The notes under the pieces: model-generated
Told to the model about the DNA's origin: nothing
The model's database searches: none
Seen by the model: only the letters and a program-made list of their open reading frames with translations
From: Burkholderiaceae bacterium
GTDB lineage: Bacteria; Pseudomonadota; Gammaproteobacteria; Burkholderiales; Burkholderiaceae_C
Length of the DNA stretch: 64,000 nt
NCBI GenBank assembly: GCA_919902775.1
Contig: CAKKRJ010000007.1
Span: forward strand, 248,001 to 312,000
Reading direction: 5' to 3'
Made by a program: the position numbers and the translations under genes
Shown here: one piece after another, positions 43,416 to 51,256 of the stretch
How the letters are laid out: each line of letters starts with the position of its first letter
How positions within the stretch are numbered: the stretch's first letter is position 1

Positions 43416-44563
43416 GGGGCCTCCCCGTTCAGGGTCTGGGCGATGTTGTCAAAGTAAGAGCGCACCACATTCAGGTAACGCGCGTCGTCCAGCAAAAAGG
43501 CGTCGTGTCCGTGCGGTGCGTCGATCTCGGCATAGCTCACGTCACGGTGGTTGTCCAGCAGGGCCTTGACCATTTCACGGCTGCGGGCGGGCGAAAAACG
43601 CCAGTCGGTGCTGAAGCTGACCAGCAAAAATTTGCAACTGGCGCGGGCCAGCGCCGCCGACAGGTCGCCGCCGTGCTGGCGTGCCGGATCAAAATAATCC
43701 AGCGCCCGGGTGATCAGCAAATAGGTGTTGGCGTCAAAGTACGCGCTGAATTTGTCACCCTGGTACCGCAGGTAGCTCTCGATCTGGAACTCGACTTCTT
43801 GCGTGGAGTATTTGTAGCCGGTGGCGTTGTGGGTGACGGCCTCGCGCAATTGGCGGCCGAATTTCTCGTTCATCACGTCGTCGCTCAGGTACGTGATGTG
43901 GCCGATCATGCGGGCAATGCGCAGGCCGCGCTGGGGCACCACCCCGTGCGCATAAAAGTGCCCATCGTGAAAGTCCGGGTCGGTCACGATCGCGCGGCGA
44001 GCCACTTCGTTGAAGGCGATGTTCTCGGCGTTCAGGTTGGGGGCGCTGGCCACCACCACGGCGTGCTTCACGCGTTCGGGGTATTGCAGTGTCCAGGACA
44101 GCGCCTGCATGCCGCCCAGGCTGCCGCCCATCACGGCGGCCAGTTGTGCAATGCCCAAAGCGTCCAGCAAACGGGCTTGGGCGTTGACCCAGTCTTCGAC
44201 GGTGACCACCGGAAAATCCGCACCGTACACGCGGCCGGTGTCGGGGTGGGTGTGCATGGGGCCGGTGGAGCCAAAGCACGAACCCAGGTTGTTCACGCCG
44301 ATCACGAAGAATTGGTCGGTGTCCAGCGATTTGCCGGGGCCGATCATGTTGTCCCACCAGCCCACGTTGTGGGGTTGGTCCGCATACACGCCCGCCACGT
44401 GGTGCGAGGCGTTGAGTGCATGGCAGATCAGCACGGCGTTCGACTTGTCGGCGTTGAGCGTGCCGTAGGTTTCGTAGCTGAGTGAATAGCCACGGATGGA
44501 CGCGCCGCTTTGCAAAGGCAAAGGGGCTTCAAACAACATGCTTTTGGGCTCGGCGATCAACAT
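43412..44563 (-). CDS. metX: homoserine O-acyltransferase MetX
   Basis: A 383-residue alpha/beta-hydrolase-fold acyltransferase. It has [29 protein letters not shown], the nucleophile elbow [12 protein letters not shown], and C-terminal FSTDWRFSP and [11 protein letters not shown] with the triad Asp and His. It acylates homoserine (acetyl- or succinyl-CoA) as the first dedicated methionine step. Expression is probably controlled by the SAM-II riboswitch and terminator just upstream, so it falls when SAM is abundant. metW follows by a four-base overlap. Confidence 0.94.
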   Translation of the reverse strand: MLIAEPKSMLFEAPLPLQSGASIRGYSLSYETYGTLNADKSNAVLICHALNASHHVAGVYADQPHNVGWWDNMIGPGKSLDTDQFFVIGVNNLGSCFGSTGPMHTHPDTGRVYGADFPVVTVEDWVNAQARLLDALGIAQLAAVMGGSLGGMQALSWTLQYPERVKHAVVVASAPNLNAENIAFNEVARRAIVTDPDFHDGHFYAHGVVPQRGLRIARMIGHITYLSDDVMNEKFGRQLREAVTHNATGYKYSTQEVEFQIESYLRYQGDKFSAYFDANTYLLITRALDYFDPARQHGGDLSAALARASCKFLLVSFSTDWRFSPARSREMVKALLDNHRDVSYAEIDAPHGHDAFLLDDARYLNVVRSYFDNIAQTLNGEAP

Positions 44564-44581
44564 CGAAAGTGTTCAGGTATC

Positions 44582-44618
44582 AAAACAAAACCCGGCTTCG
44601 CAGTCAGCTGGGCCGGGC
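44582..44618 (-). terminator. terminator in the metX leader
   Basis: On the minus strand, CCCGGC and GCCGGG form a 6-bp stem (44612-44617 with 44591-44596), followed by TTTTGTTTT. It lies between the SAM-II aptamer and the metX start (19 bases before the ATG). With the aptamer upstream, it fits SAM-dependent transcription termination. Confidence 0.75.
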
Positions 44619-44636
44619 TTCAGTGATTGAAACACA

Positions 44637-44705
44637 CGCCATTTAGCTGAATTTCGGAACCTGGCAGGTTCCGGCGCCCGCAATCGGGTTCAAATCGGCG
44701 CTCCG
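44637..44705 (-). promoter_or_regulatory. SAM-II (SAM-alpha) riboswitch of metX
   Basis: The minus-strand leader carries the SAM-II pattern: P1 strand GCGCC (44701-44697), the loop GATTTGAACCCGATTGC, P1 partner GGCGC (44678-44674), and the pseudoknot strand AGCTAAATGG (44648-44639). The ACC in the loop can pair with the TGG after AGCTAAA. A 7-bp hairpin, GGAACCT-GCC-AGGTTCC (44672-44656), is inserted in the variable linker. SAM binding closes the pseudoknot and lowers metX expression. A TATACT -10 box lies just upstream at 44715-44710. Confidence 0.88.
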
Positions 44706-44709
44706 GGCA

Positions 44710-44715
44710 AGTATA
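44710..44715 (-). promoter_or_regulatory. candidate -10 box for the metX riboswitch leader
   Basis: On the minus strand TATACT sits about 7 bases before the start of the SAM-II aptamer, so transcription would begin at the aptamer. The -35 region is A/T-rich but has no clear TTGACA. The position relative to the aptamer is the main support. Confidence 0.5.
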
Positions 44716-44792
44716 AGGGCGGCGAAGTCATTAAAAATAACAGCCCTCGCGTGGTGCGTTTTGGTGGTGTCAGATGGTGGCGCATCCATTGA

Positions 44793-44806
44793 GGCCTATT
44801 TCTTGC
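44793..44806 (+). promoter_or_regulatory. candidate sigma-54 promoter of amtB
   Basis: The invariant GG and GC of a -24/-12 promoter are exactly ten bases apart, with TTGCT at the -12 box as in the consensus. Transcription would start near 44818, about 60 bases before amtB. Control of amtB by NtrC and sigma-54 is known in proteobacteria. The -24 box is otherwise only a partial match. Confidence 0.5.
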
Positions 44807-44812
44807 TTTTGT

Positions 44813-44850
44813 TTGGTGCATTGAAGGTTTTTGGGCCTTTGATGCACCAA
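44813..44850 (+). other. large imperfect inverted repeat in the amtB leader
   Basis: TTGGTGCATTGAAGG (44813-44827) pairs with CCTTTGATGCACCAA (44836-44850) at 13 of 15 positions, loop TTTTTGGG, followed by an A/T stretch. It would lie near the 5' end of the transcript and could be an RNA hairpin or a protein-binding dyad; the TGGTGCA/TGCACCA half-sites resemble NtrC half-sites but in the opposite arrangement. The rest of the 44564-44879 gap holds only this, the promoter and the riboswitch. Confidence 0.65.
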
Positions 44851-44879
44851 TTTAATTCAAAAAATCTCAAGAGATGGTC

Positions 44880-46082
44880 ATGGAAGCACTGAAACAGGGC
44901 GCAGACGCGCTATTTATATTGTTGGGCGGGATCATGGTGTTGGCCATGCACGCTGGGTTTGCTTTTCTGGAGTTGGGCACGGTCCGCAAAAAGAACCAGG
45001 TCAATGCGCTGGTCAAGATTCTGGTCGACTTTTCGGTGTCGACGGTGGTGTATTTCGTGGTGGGCTACAGCGTGGCTTATGGCACGGGCTTTTTTGTGGG
45101 GGCCGAGCAACTGGCGGCCAAGAACGGCTATGACCTGGTCAAGTTCTTTTTCCTGTTGACGTTTGCAGCGGCCATTCCCGCCATCATTTCGGGCGGTATT
45201 GCCGAGCGGGCCAAGTTTTGGCCCCAGCTCATCGCCACGGCGGTGATCGTGGGTTTTGTGTACCCCTTTTTCGAAGGTGTGGCCTGGAACCAGCATTTCG
45301 GCGTGCAGGCCTGGATCAAGGCCGCCACGGGAGACGAGTTCCATGACTTTGCCGGCTCGGTGGTGGTGCATGCCATGGGCGGCTGGATTGCCTTGCCCGC
45401 CGTGGTGCTGTTGGGCGCACGTTACAACCGCTACCGCAAAGACGGCGTGGTTTCGGCGCACCCACCGTCCAGCATCCCGTTTTTGGCTCTGGGTTCCTGG
45501 ATTTTGATTGTGGGCTGGTTTGGCTTCAACGTGATGAGCGCCCAGACGCTGGACAAAATCTCGGGCCTGGTCGCGGTCAATTCCCTGATGGCCATGGTGG
45601 GCGGCACGCTGGTCGCTTTGGTGCTGGGCAAAAATGACCCGGGATTCGTGCACAACGGCCCCTTGGCGGGTTTGGTGGCCGTGTGCGCCGGCTCTGACTT
45701 GATGCACCCGTTTGGTGCACTGGTGACGGGGGCTGTGGCAGGTGGGCTGTTTGTGGTCATGTTCACCCTGACCCAGAACAAGTGGAAGATCGACGATGTC
45801 TTGGGCGTTTGGCCCTTGCACGGTGTTTGCGGTGCCTGGGGCGGGATCGCGGCCGGTATTTTTGGCACGTCCTCCATGGGCGGTCTGGGTGGGGTCAACC
45901 TGACCGCACAACTGTTGGGCACCGCCATGGGCGTGGCTTGGGCGCTTTTGGGTGGTTTCTTGGTTTATGGCTGCCTGAAATTGACTTTGGGTTTGAAACT
46001 CAGCCCCGAAGAGGAGTTTGATGGGGCCGATTTGACGGTCCACAAAATCAGCGCCACACCCGATCGGGAAGTGAGTTGGTAA
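44880..46082 (+). CDS. amtB: ammonium transporter
   Basis: A 400-residue membrane protein with about eleven helices. It opens directly with membrane helix 1 (GADALFILLGGIMVLAMHAGFAF) without a signal peptide; AERAKFWPQLI, FPFFEGVAW-like YPFFEGVAWN, GSVVVHAMGGW and DVLGVWPLHGVCGAWGGIAAG carry the conserved Amt positions including the pore histidines. ATG 44880 is preferred to 44874 because an AAGAG site lies six bases before it. No glnK gene is adjacent, which differs from the common glnK-amtB pair. Confidence 0.93.
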   Translation: MEALKQGADALFILLGGIMVLAMHAGFAFLELGTVRKKNQVNALVKILVDFSVSTVVYFVVGYSVAYGTGFFVGAEQLAAKNGYDLVKFFFLLTFAAAIPAIISGGIAERAKFWPQLIATAVIVGFVYPFFEGVAWNQHFGVQAWIKAATGDEFHDFAGSVVVHAMGGWIALPAVVLLGARYNRYRKDGVVSAHPPSSIPFLALGSWILIVGWFGFNVMSAQTLDKISGLVAVNSLMAMVGGTLVALVLGKNDPGFVHNGPLAGLVAVCAGSDLMHPFGALVTGAVAGGLFVVMFTLTQNKWKIDDVLGVWPLHGVCGAWGGIAAGIFGTSSMGGLGGVNLTAQLLGTAMGVAWALLGGFLVYGCLKLTLGLKLSPEEEFDGADLTVHKISATPDREVSW

Positions 46083-46136
46083 ATCCATCGGTGTGTGCTG
46101 CAAACCACATTCCAGCGGGTTTTGGGGGATTACCCC

Positions 46137-46167
46137 TTGCTGGTTTTGATGGTTTCTCACGCATAAT
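46137..46167 (+). promoter_or_regulatory. candidate promoter of the RNA-binding protein gene
   Basis: TTGCTG and CATAAT are separated by 19 bases, which is slightly long. Transcription from here would give a leader of about 140 bases before the RNA-binding protein gene, as is common for cold-induced genes. Evidence is the pattern only. Confidence 0.35.
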
Positions 46168-46310
46168 GGCCGCACTTCACTGTCTGAAGCAGCGAAGTCA
46201 TGTTTGCGGTGACCAGATCAGTTTCGCTTTCCTTCCGATGTTTTCAGGTTTGTCGAATGCGTTTTCGGAGCTCCATCGCTTTTATCTCTGTGTTTTGAGG
46301 AGTCCCTTTC

Positions 46311-46838
46311 ATGGGCAACAAACTTTACGTCGGCAACCTGCCTTACTCGGTTCGCGACGGCGATCTGGAACAAGCCTTCGGTGAATTCGGTGCTGTCACC
46401 AGCGCCAAAGTCATGATGGAGCGTGACACTGGCCGCTCCAAAGGTTTTGGCTTTGTGGAAATGGGCAGCGACAGTGAAGCCCAAGCCGCCATCAACGGCA
46501 TGAACGGTCAGCCTTTGGGCGGCCGCAACGTGGTGGTCAACGAAGCACGTCCCATGGAAGCACGCCCTCCCCGCACGGGTGGCGGTGGCTTTGGCGGTGG
46601 CGGCGGTTACGGTGGTGGCCGTCGTGAAGGCGGCGGTGGCTACGGCGGCGGTCGCGAAGGTGGCGGCGGCTTTGGTGGCGGCCGTGAAGGCGGTGGCGGC
46701 TACGGCGGTGGCCGTCGCGAAGGTGGCGGCGAAGGTGGTGGTGGCGGTTTCCGCAGCCCCTACGGCGCTGGCCCACGTGGCGGTGCTGGTGGCGGTCGTC
46801 GCGAAGGCGGCGGTGGCGGCTACGGCGGCGGTTACTGA
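46311..46838 (+). CDS. glycine-rich RRM RNA-binding protein
   Basis: A 175-residue protein. The RRM covers residues 1-80 with RNP2 KLYVGNL near the start and RNP1 KGFGFVEM about 44-51. The tail from about residue 88 is almost only Gly, Arg, Tyr and Phe in GGGGYGGGR(R)EG-type repeats. Similar RRM/RGG proteins of proteobacteria and cyanobacteria bind single-stranded RNA and often respond to cold. The repeat DNA (46570-46840) is prone to length change. A strong terminator follows at 46885. Confidence 0.92.
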   Translation: MGNKLYVGNLPYSVRDGDLEQAFGEFGAVTSAKVMMERDTGRSKGFGFVEMGSDSEAQAAINGMNGQPLGGRNVVVNEARPMEARPPRTGGGGFGGGGGYGGGRREGGGGYGGGREGGGGFGGGREGGGGYGGGRREGGGEGGGGGFRSPYGAGPRGGAGGGRREGGGGGYGGGY

Positions 46839-46884
46839 TTCACGCGAGGGACTGCTGATCTGAGACCCTCAGCCCTTGCGTTCT

Positions 46885-46913
46885 GACAAAGCCCTGCAAT
46901 GCAGGGCTTTGTC
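46885..46913 (+). terminator. terminator after the RNA-binding protein gene
   Basis: A perfect 13-bp inverted repeat, GACAAAGCCCTGC and its complement, with loop AAT. The TTTGTC end plus following TTT gives a weak T-tract. It may also serve the convergent lptC operon, whose stop is at 46975. Confidence 0.8.
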
Positions 46914-46974
46914 GTTTCTGGTGCACCAGCGGGCGTTGGACCCGTCAGTTGGCAGGCATGACGGTCGTGCCGCT

Positions 46975-47568
46975 TCAGGGTTTGGGGGCCAGGCTGCCGC
47001 GCACGCGGCCTTGCAGCGCATAGGTGCCGGTGTTGCTGTTGAAGTCCATGGTCTCGCCGGTGAACACGTCGCCGCCACGCGTGATGTGTACCGGATCAGA
47101 CGACACCAGCCGGTCTTCATCGGGCAAGGCCACCAGTCGGGCACCACGCAGTTCAAGCTGGGGCTTGGTGTCGTGGGGGTGCTGGATGGCGTAGGCATCG
47201 CCGAGCAGCGTGACCTGCGTCCCATCGTCGGTGGCAATGCCTTGCTTGGCCCGGGCGTTCATCCGGGTGCCGCTGTCCCCTTGGGCGTCAATGCGCACCT
47301 GTTCAATGTGCAGCGCTTTTGTGGCCGGATAGTGCTGTGCGGCGTCGCCAGCGATTTCACGGGTCAAGCGTCCGTTGGCATCGAAGGATTTGACGGAAAA
47401 ATGGGCCAACCGGTAATCGGGCTCTTGCCGCACGGCTTGGTTGGCGGGCTGCGTCAGCAACTCGGGCGCGCTTCTGACCAGCCACCAACTGCCGGATGCC
47501 AGCAGCGCCATGACGAACATGGGCAGGTAAACACTCAGCTGGTCAAGCAGGCGTCGACCCCAGTTCAT
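46975..47568 (-). CDS. lptC: LPS export protein LptC
   Basis: A 197-residue protein with one N-terminal membrane anchor (VYLPMFVMALLASGSWWLV) and a periplasmic beta-jellyroll of about 150 residues (DYRLAHFSVKSFDANGRLTREIAGD, given by its ends; PVHITRGGDVFTGETMDFN). It links the LptBFG transporter to LptA for LPS export. The start at 47568 overlaps the kdsC stop by ATGA. lptA and lptB are not in the window, so the operon ends here with lptC. Confidence 0.9.
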   Translation of the reverse strand: MNWGRRLLDQLSVYLPMFVMALLASGSWWLVRSAPELLTQPANQAVRQEPDYRLAHFSVKSFDANGRLTREIAGDAAQHYPATKALHIEQVRIDAQGDSGTRMNARAKQGIATDDGTQVTLLGDAYAIQHPHDTKPQLELRGARLVALPDEDRLVSSDPVHITRGGDVFTGETMDFNSNTGTYALQGRVRGSLAPKP

Positions 47569-48143
47569 GCGGAAGGGCCGGTGTGTGCGTTGACGCCGAC
47601 TTGGGCCAACAGGCGGGCGTAATGCCCGCTGGCCACCAGCAGCAGATCGCAAAATGCGCGGGCAGCGCCTTCGCCACCACGCTCGGCGGTGATGTGGTGT
47701 GCCAATGCTTTGGCTTGGGCGTGTCCGTTGGCGGGCGCACAGGCGAAGGCGGCGCGTTGCATGACGGGCAAATCGGGCCAGTCATCGCCCATGGCTGCCG
47801 CTTGTGCCCAAGTCAGACCCAGGCTTTGCAAAAATTCTTCGGCGGCAGGACGCTTGTCTTCCGTGCCATAGCGCGCATGCGTGATGCCCAAGGCCTTCAG
47901 GCGCAAGCGCAGGGCGGGCGAGTCGCGGCCGGTGATGACCACGGGGGTGATGCCCGCTTGCTGCAGCAATTTCAGGCCCTGTCCGTCCAGGGTGTTGAAG
48001 CGTTTGAGGGTTTCGCCCGCCTCTGAAAAGTAAAGCCCAGCGTCGGTGAGCACGCCATCCACGTCAAAAAAAGCGACGCGAATGCCTTGCGCCTGCAACA
48101 GCAATTCGGGAGGAAAATTCAAGGCGGGTGTCAGTGCTTGCAT
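47565..48143 (-). CDS. kdsC: 3-deoxy-manno-octulosonate-8-phosphate phosphatase
   Basis: A 192-residue HAD phosphatase without a cap domain. The nucleophile motif is FFDVDGVLTDAGLYF (DVDGVLTD), then VITGRDSPALRLRLKALG, and the third and fourth motifs are AMGDDWPDLPVM. It removes phosphate from Kdo-8-phosphate in Kdo synthesis. It overlaps lptC by four bases and follows kdsD by one base, forming the kdsD-kdsC-lptC unit. Confidence 0.94.
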   Translation of the reverse strand: MQALTPALNFPPELLLQAQGIRVAFFDVDGVLTDAGLYFSEAGETLKRFNTLDGQGLKLLQQAGITPVVITGRDSPALRLRLKALGITHARYGTEDKRPAAEEFLQSLGLTWAQAAAMGDDWPDLPVMQRAAFACAPANGHAQAKALAHHITAERGGEGAARAFCDLLLVASGHYARLLAQVGVNAHTGPSA

Positions 48144-48144
48144 G

Positions 48145-49131
48145 TCAGATCACTTTGGCCCGCATCAGGTCGTTGGTGTTGATGGCGCCGCACAGGCGTC
48201 CGGCAGCGTCCAAGACCAGGATGCTGGTGATGCGGCATTGCTCCATCATCTCGGCGGCCTCGACGGCCAGCGCGTCCACGCGGATGGTGCGTGGGTTGGC
48301 GTGCATCACATCGCGTGCCTTGAGTTGGCGCAAATCAGCCCCTTTTTCGATCAGGCGGCGCAGGTCCCCGTCGGTGAAGACGCCAAGCACCTGGCCATCG
48401 GCATCGGTCACCGATGTGGCGCCCAGGCCTTTGCTGCTCATCTCGCGCATGAGTGCGGTGAACTCGGCGTCCGGTCCCACCTGCGGCACATCGGCGCCTT
48501 GGCGCATGACATCGGCCACATGGGTCAGCAATCGGCGGCCCAAAGAGCCGCCCGGGTGTGAGCGGGCAAAGTCTTCGGGTTTGAAGCCCCGGGCGTCGAG
48601 CAAGGCCACGGCCAAGGCGTCGCCCATGGCCAGTTGGGCCGTGGTGCTGGCGGTCGGGGCCAGGTTCAGGGGGCAGGCTTCCTTGTCCACCGCACAGTCG
48701 AGCACGATGTCGGCGTGGCGGGCCAGTGACGAGGTCAAGCCACCCGTCATGGCGATCAAGGGCACGCCCTGGCGTTTGAGCACCGGCAGGATCGCGACGA
48801 GTTCATCGCTTTCGCCACTGTTGGAGATGGCCAGCACGACATCGATGGTCTGGATCATGCCCAGGTCGCCATGGCTGGCTTCGCCAGGATGGACAAACAT
48901 CGCGGGGGTGCCGGTGGAGGCCAGCGTGGCGGCAATTTTGCGGCCAATGTGCCCGCTTTTGCCCATGCCGGTGACGACCACGCGGCCTTGTGCTTGCAGC
49001 ACCTTGTTGACGGCTTGGACAAAGCGATCGTCCAGGCGGGCTTTGAGTTGCAGCAAAGCGGTCGCTTCGATGTCGAGGGTCTCGCGGGCGAGTTGCAGGA
49101 TGTGGTCTGAATGGGCGAGCATGACCCGCAT
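48145..49131 (-). CDS. kdsD: arabinose-5-phosphate isomerase
   Basis: A 328-residue enzyme. The N-terminal SIS domain (VVVTGMGKSGHIGRKIAATL, SNSGESDELVAILP) is followed by two CBS domains (VFTDGDLRRLIEKG; ITSILVLDAAGRLCGAI). It converts ribulose-5-phosphate to arabinose-5-phosphate for Kdo. Neither candidate start (49131 MRVMLAHS, 49122 MLAHSDH) has a good ribosome-binding site; the longer is given. Divergent from the Kef antiporter gene. Confidence 0.93.
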   Translation of the reverse strand: MRVMLAHSDHILQLARETLDIEATALLQLKARLDDRFVQAVNKVLQAQGRVVVTGMGKSGHIGRKIAATLASTGTPAMFVHPGEASHGDLGMIQTIDVVLAISNSGESDELVAILPVLKRQGVPLIAMTGGLTSSLARHADIVLDCAVDKEACPLNLAPTASTTAQLAMGDALAVALLDARGFKPEDFARSHPGGSLGRRLLTHVADVMRQGADVPQVGPDAEFTALMREMSSKGLGATSVTDADGQVLGVFTDGDLRRLIEKGADLRQLKARDVMHANPRTIRVDALAVEAAEMMEQCRITSILVLDAAGRLCGAINTNDLMRAKVI

Positions 49132-49243
49132 TTTATCGGGTGCCGTGCCATGACAAGGCGCCCGGGAATTCAGGCTTGTAGCGCACCGTGTGCGCGGCGG
49201 TGGCGCGCCTGGTTTTGTCACATGCGCTTGTTACCATTGACGC

Positions 49244-51229
49244 ATGAGCGCTTTGGAGTTGACCCTGTTGTACTTGCTGGCCGCCGTGCTGGGCGTGGTG
49301 GGCTGCCGCATGCTCAAGCTGCCACCCATGCTCGGCTATCTGGCCGTGGGCGTGGTCATCGGCCCCAACGCGCTGGCGCTGGCGCAAAACTCCGAGGGCG
49401 TGAGGCACCTGGCCGAATTTGGCGTGGTGTTCCTGATGTTCGTGATTGGGCTGGAGTTCAACCTGCCCAAGCTGCGTTCTATGCGCAAGCATGTGTTTGG
49501 CTTGGGTTTGTTGCAGGTGTTGTTGACCCTGGTGATGGTCACGATGCTCTCTTTGTTTGTGGCCACCTTGGCCCCGACGCTTTGGACCATGGAGTGGCAA
49601 ACGGCCCTGGCGCTGTCGAGTGCCATGGCCATGAGCAGCACGGCGATTGTGATCAAGCTGGTGGCGGAACGGCTGGAGCTGGAGTCCGAGCACGGCAAAC
49701 GCGTGGTGGGCGTGTTGTTGTTTCAGGATTTGGCCGTGGTGCCGCTGATCGTGATGATCCCGGCCTTGGGCGCCCCTGCAGAGGAGATGTTTTCCGCCTT
49801 GCTGCTGGCCGCAGCCAAGGCGGCGGTCTTGATCACGTTGCTCATGACCGGCGGGCAGCGTGTCATGCGCTGGTGGCTGACCTTGGTGGCGCGGCGCAAA
49901 AGCGAAGAGCTGTTTGTGCTGAACCTGCTGTTGGTCACCTTGGGCCTGGCCTGGATCACCGAGATGGCGGGCCTGAGCCTGGCGCTGGGGGCCTTCATTG
50001 CCGGCATGCTGATTTCCGAGACCGAATACAAGCACCAGGTGGAGCTGGACATTCGCCCTTTCCATGATGTGCTGTTGGGTTTGTTCTTCATCACGATTGG
50101 CATGCTGCTGGACTGGTTCATTGTGGTCGAGCGCTGGCCGTTGGTGCTGCTGCTGACCACGTTGCCTGTGCTGTTCAAGCTGGTGATGGTGACCGCGTTG
50201 GCCAAGCTGACAGGGGCATCGAACGGCGTGGCCCTGCGCACGGGTTTGTACCTGGCACAGGCGGGGGAGTTCGGCTTTGTGCTGCTCACGCTCGGCACCC
50301 AAAGCAACCTGATCCCGCCGACCTTGCTGAACCCGGTGCTGGCCAGCATGGTGTTGTCGATGCTGGCGACGCCCTTCATCATCATGCACAGCGACCGCTT
50401 CGTCCTGAAGGTCGTGGCCAGCGACTGGTTGCAACAGTCCCTGCAAATGACGACGATTGCGCGCAAGTCGATCAACACCAGCAAGCACGTGATCATTTGT
50501 GGTTATGGCCGATGCGGGCAAAACCTGGCGCGCATGCTGGAAAAAGAAAACATCCCCTACATGGCGTTGGACCTGGACCCGGACCGGGTGCGCCAGGCCG
50601 CAGCGGCCGGTGATTCGGTGGTGTTTGGCGATGCCGGACGCCTGCAGTCGCTGATGGCCGCGGGTCTGGCCCGGGCCAGCGCGGTGGTGGTCACCTACCT
50701 GGATGTGCCTGCGGCCATGAAGGTGCTGGACCACACCCACAGCCATGCGCCGCAGGTGCCGGTGATTGTGCGCACGCAGGACGACCTGGATCTGGAAAAG
50801 CTGCAGTTGGCGGGGGCCACCGAGGTGGTGCCCGATGCGCTGGAAGGCTCGCTCATGCTGGCCAGCCACGCCTTGGCACTGGTGGGCGTGCCCATGCGGC
50901 GCGTGATCCGGATTGTGCAAGACCAGCGCGATGCGCGGTACAACTTGCTGAAGGGGTATTTCCATGGCGCCGACGACGACACGCTGGACGAGATCGACCA
51001 CGAACGCCTGACCACGGTGGGGTTGCCCATGGCCTCACCCTGGCTGGGCAAGCGGGTGAAAGACCTGGCGTTCCATGCCATGGGGGTGCGTGTGGTGAAC
51101 TTGCGCCGCGCCAATGGTCACCCCGAAAGCGTGACGGACGACACCGAACTGTTCTCTGGTGACACCCTGGTGCTGTCGGGCCAATCCCAAACATTGGCGG
51201 TGGCCGAAGAAAAACTCTTGCGGGGTTGA
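49244..51229 (+). CDS. Kef-type K+/H+ antiporter (CPA2) with RCK domain
   Basis: A 661-residue transporter. The first 390 residues form about twelve membrane helices of the CPA2 fold. The RCK/TrkA-N domain starts near residue 413 with HVIICGYGRCGQNLAR and has the acidic dinucleotide end DLDPDRV. A TrkA-C domain (MGVRVVNLRRANGHPESV) closes the protein. It exchanges K+ or Na+ for H+ and is probably gated by nucleotides or glutathione adducts. No KefF/KefG ancillary gene is adjacent. Confidence 0.9.
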   Translation: MSALELTLLYLLAAVLGVVGCRMLKLPPMLGYLAVGVVIGPNALALAQNSEGVRHLAEFGVVFLMFVIGLEFNLPKLRSMRKHVFGLGLLQVLLTLVMVTMLSLFVATLAPTLWTMEWQTALALSSAMAMSSTAIVIKLVAERLELESEHGKRVVGVLLFQDLAVVPLIVMIPALGAPAEEMFSALLLAAAKAAVLITLLMTGGQRVMRWWLTLVARRKSEELFVLNLLLVTLGLAWITEMAGLSLALGAFIAGMLISETEYKHQVELDIRPFHDVLLGLFFITIGMLLDWFIVVERWPLVLLLTTLPVLFKLVMVTALAKLTGASNGVALRTGLYLAQAGEFGFVLLTLGTQSNLIPPTLLNPVLASMVLSMLATPFIIMHSDRFVLKVVASDWLQQSLQMTTIARKSINTSKHVIICGYGRCGQNLARMLEKENIPYMALDLDPDRVRQAAAAGDSVVFGDAGRLQSLMAAGLARASAVVVTYLDVPAAMKVLDHTHSHAPQVPVIVRTQDDLDLEKLQLAGATEVVPDALEGSLMLASHALALVGVPMRRVIRIVQDQRDARYNLLKGYFHGADDDTLDEIDHERLTTVGLPMASPWLGKRVKDLAFHAMGVRVVNLRRANGHPESVTDDTELFSGDTLVLSGQSQTLAVAEEKLLRG

Positions 51230-51256
51230 TGGCGAGCACCCGCTGGCGCGGCAAGC

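Noticed and set aside
49133..51001. 622-codon open frame on the minus strand across the Kef antiporter
   Set aside because: Shadow frame rich in Gln, His and Arg opposite a clear membrane protein; no start context or motif.
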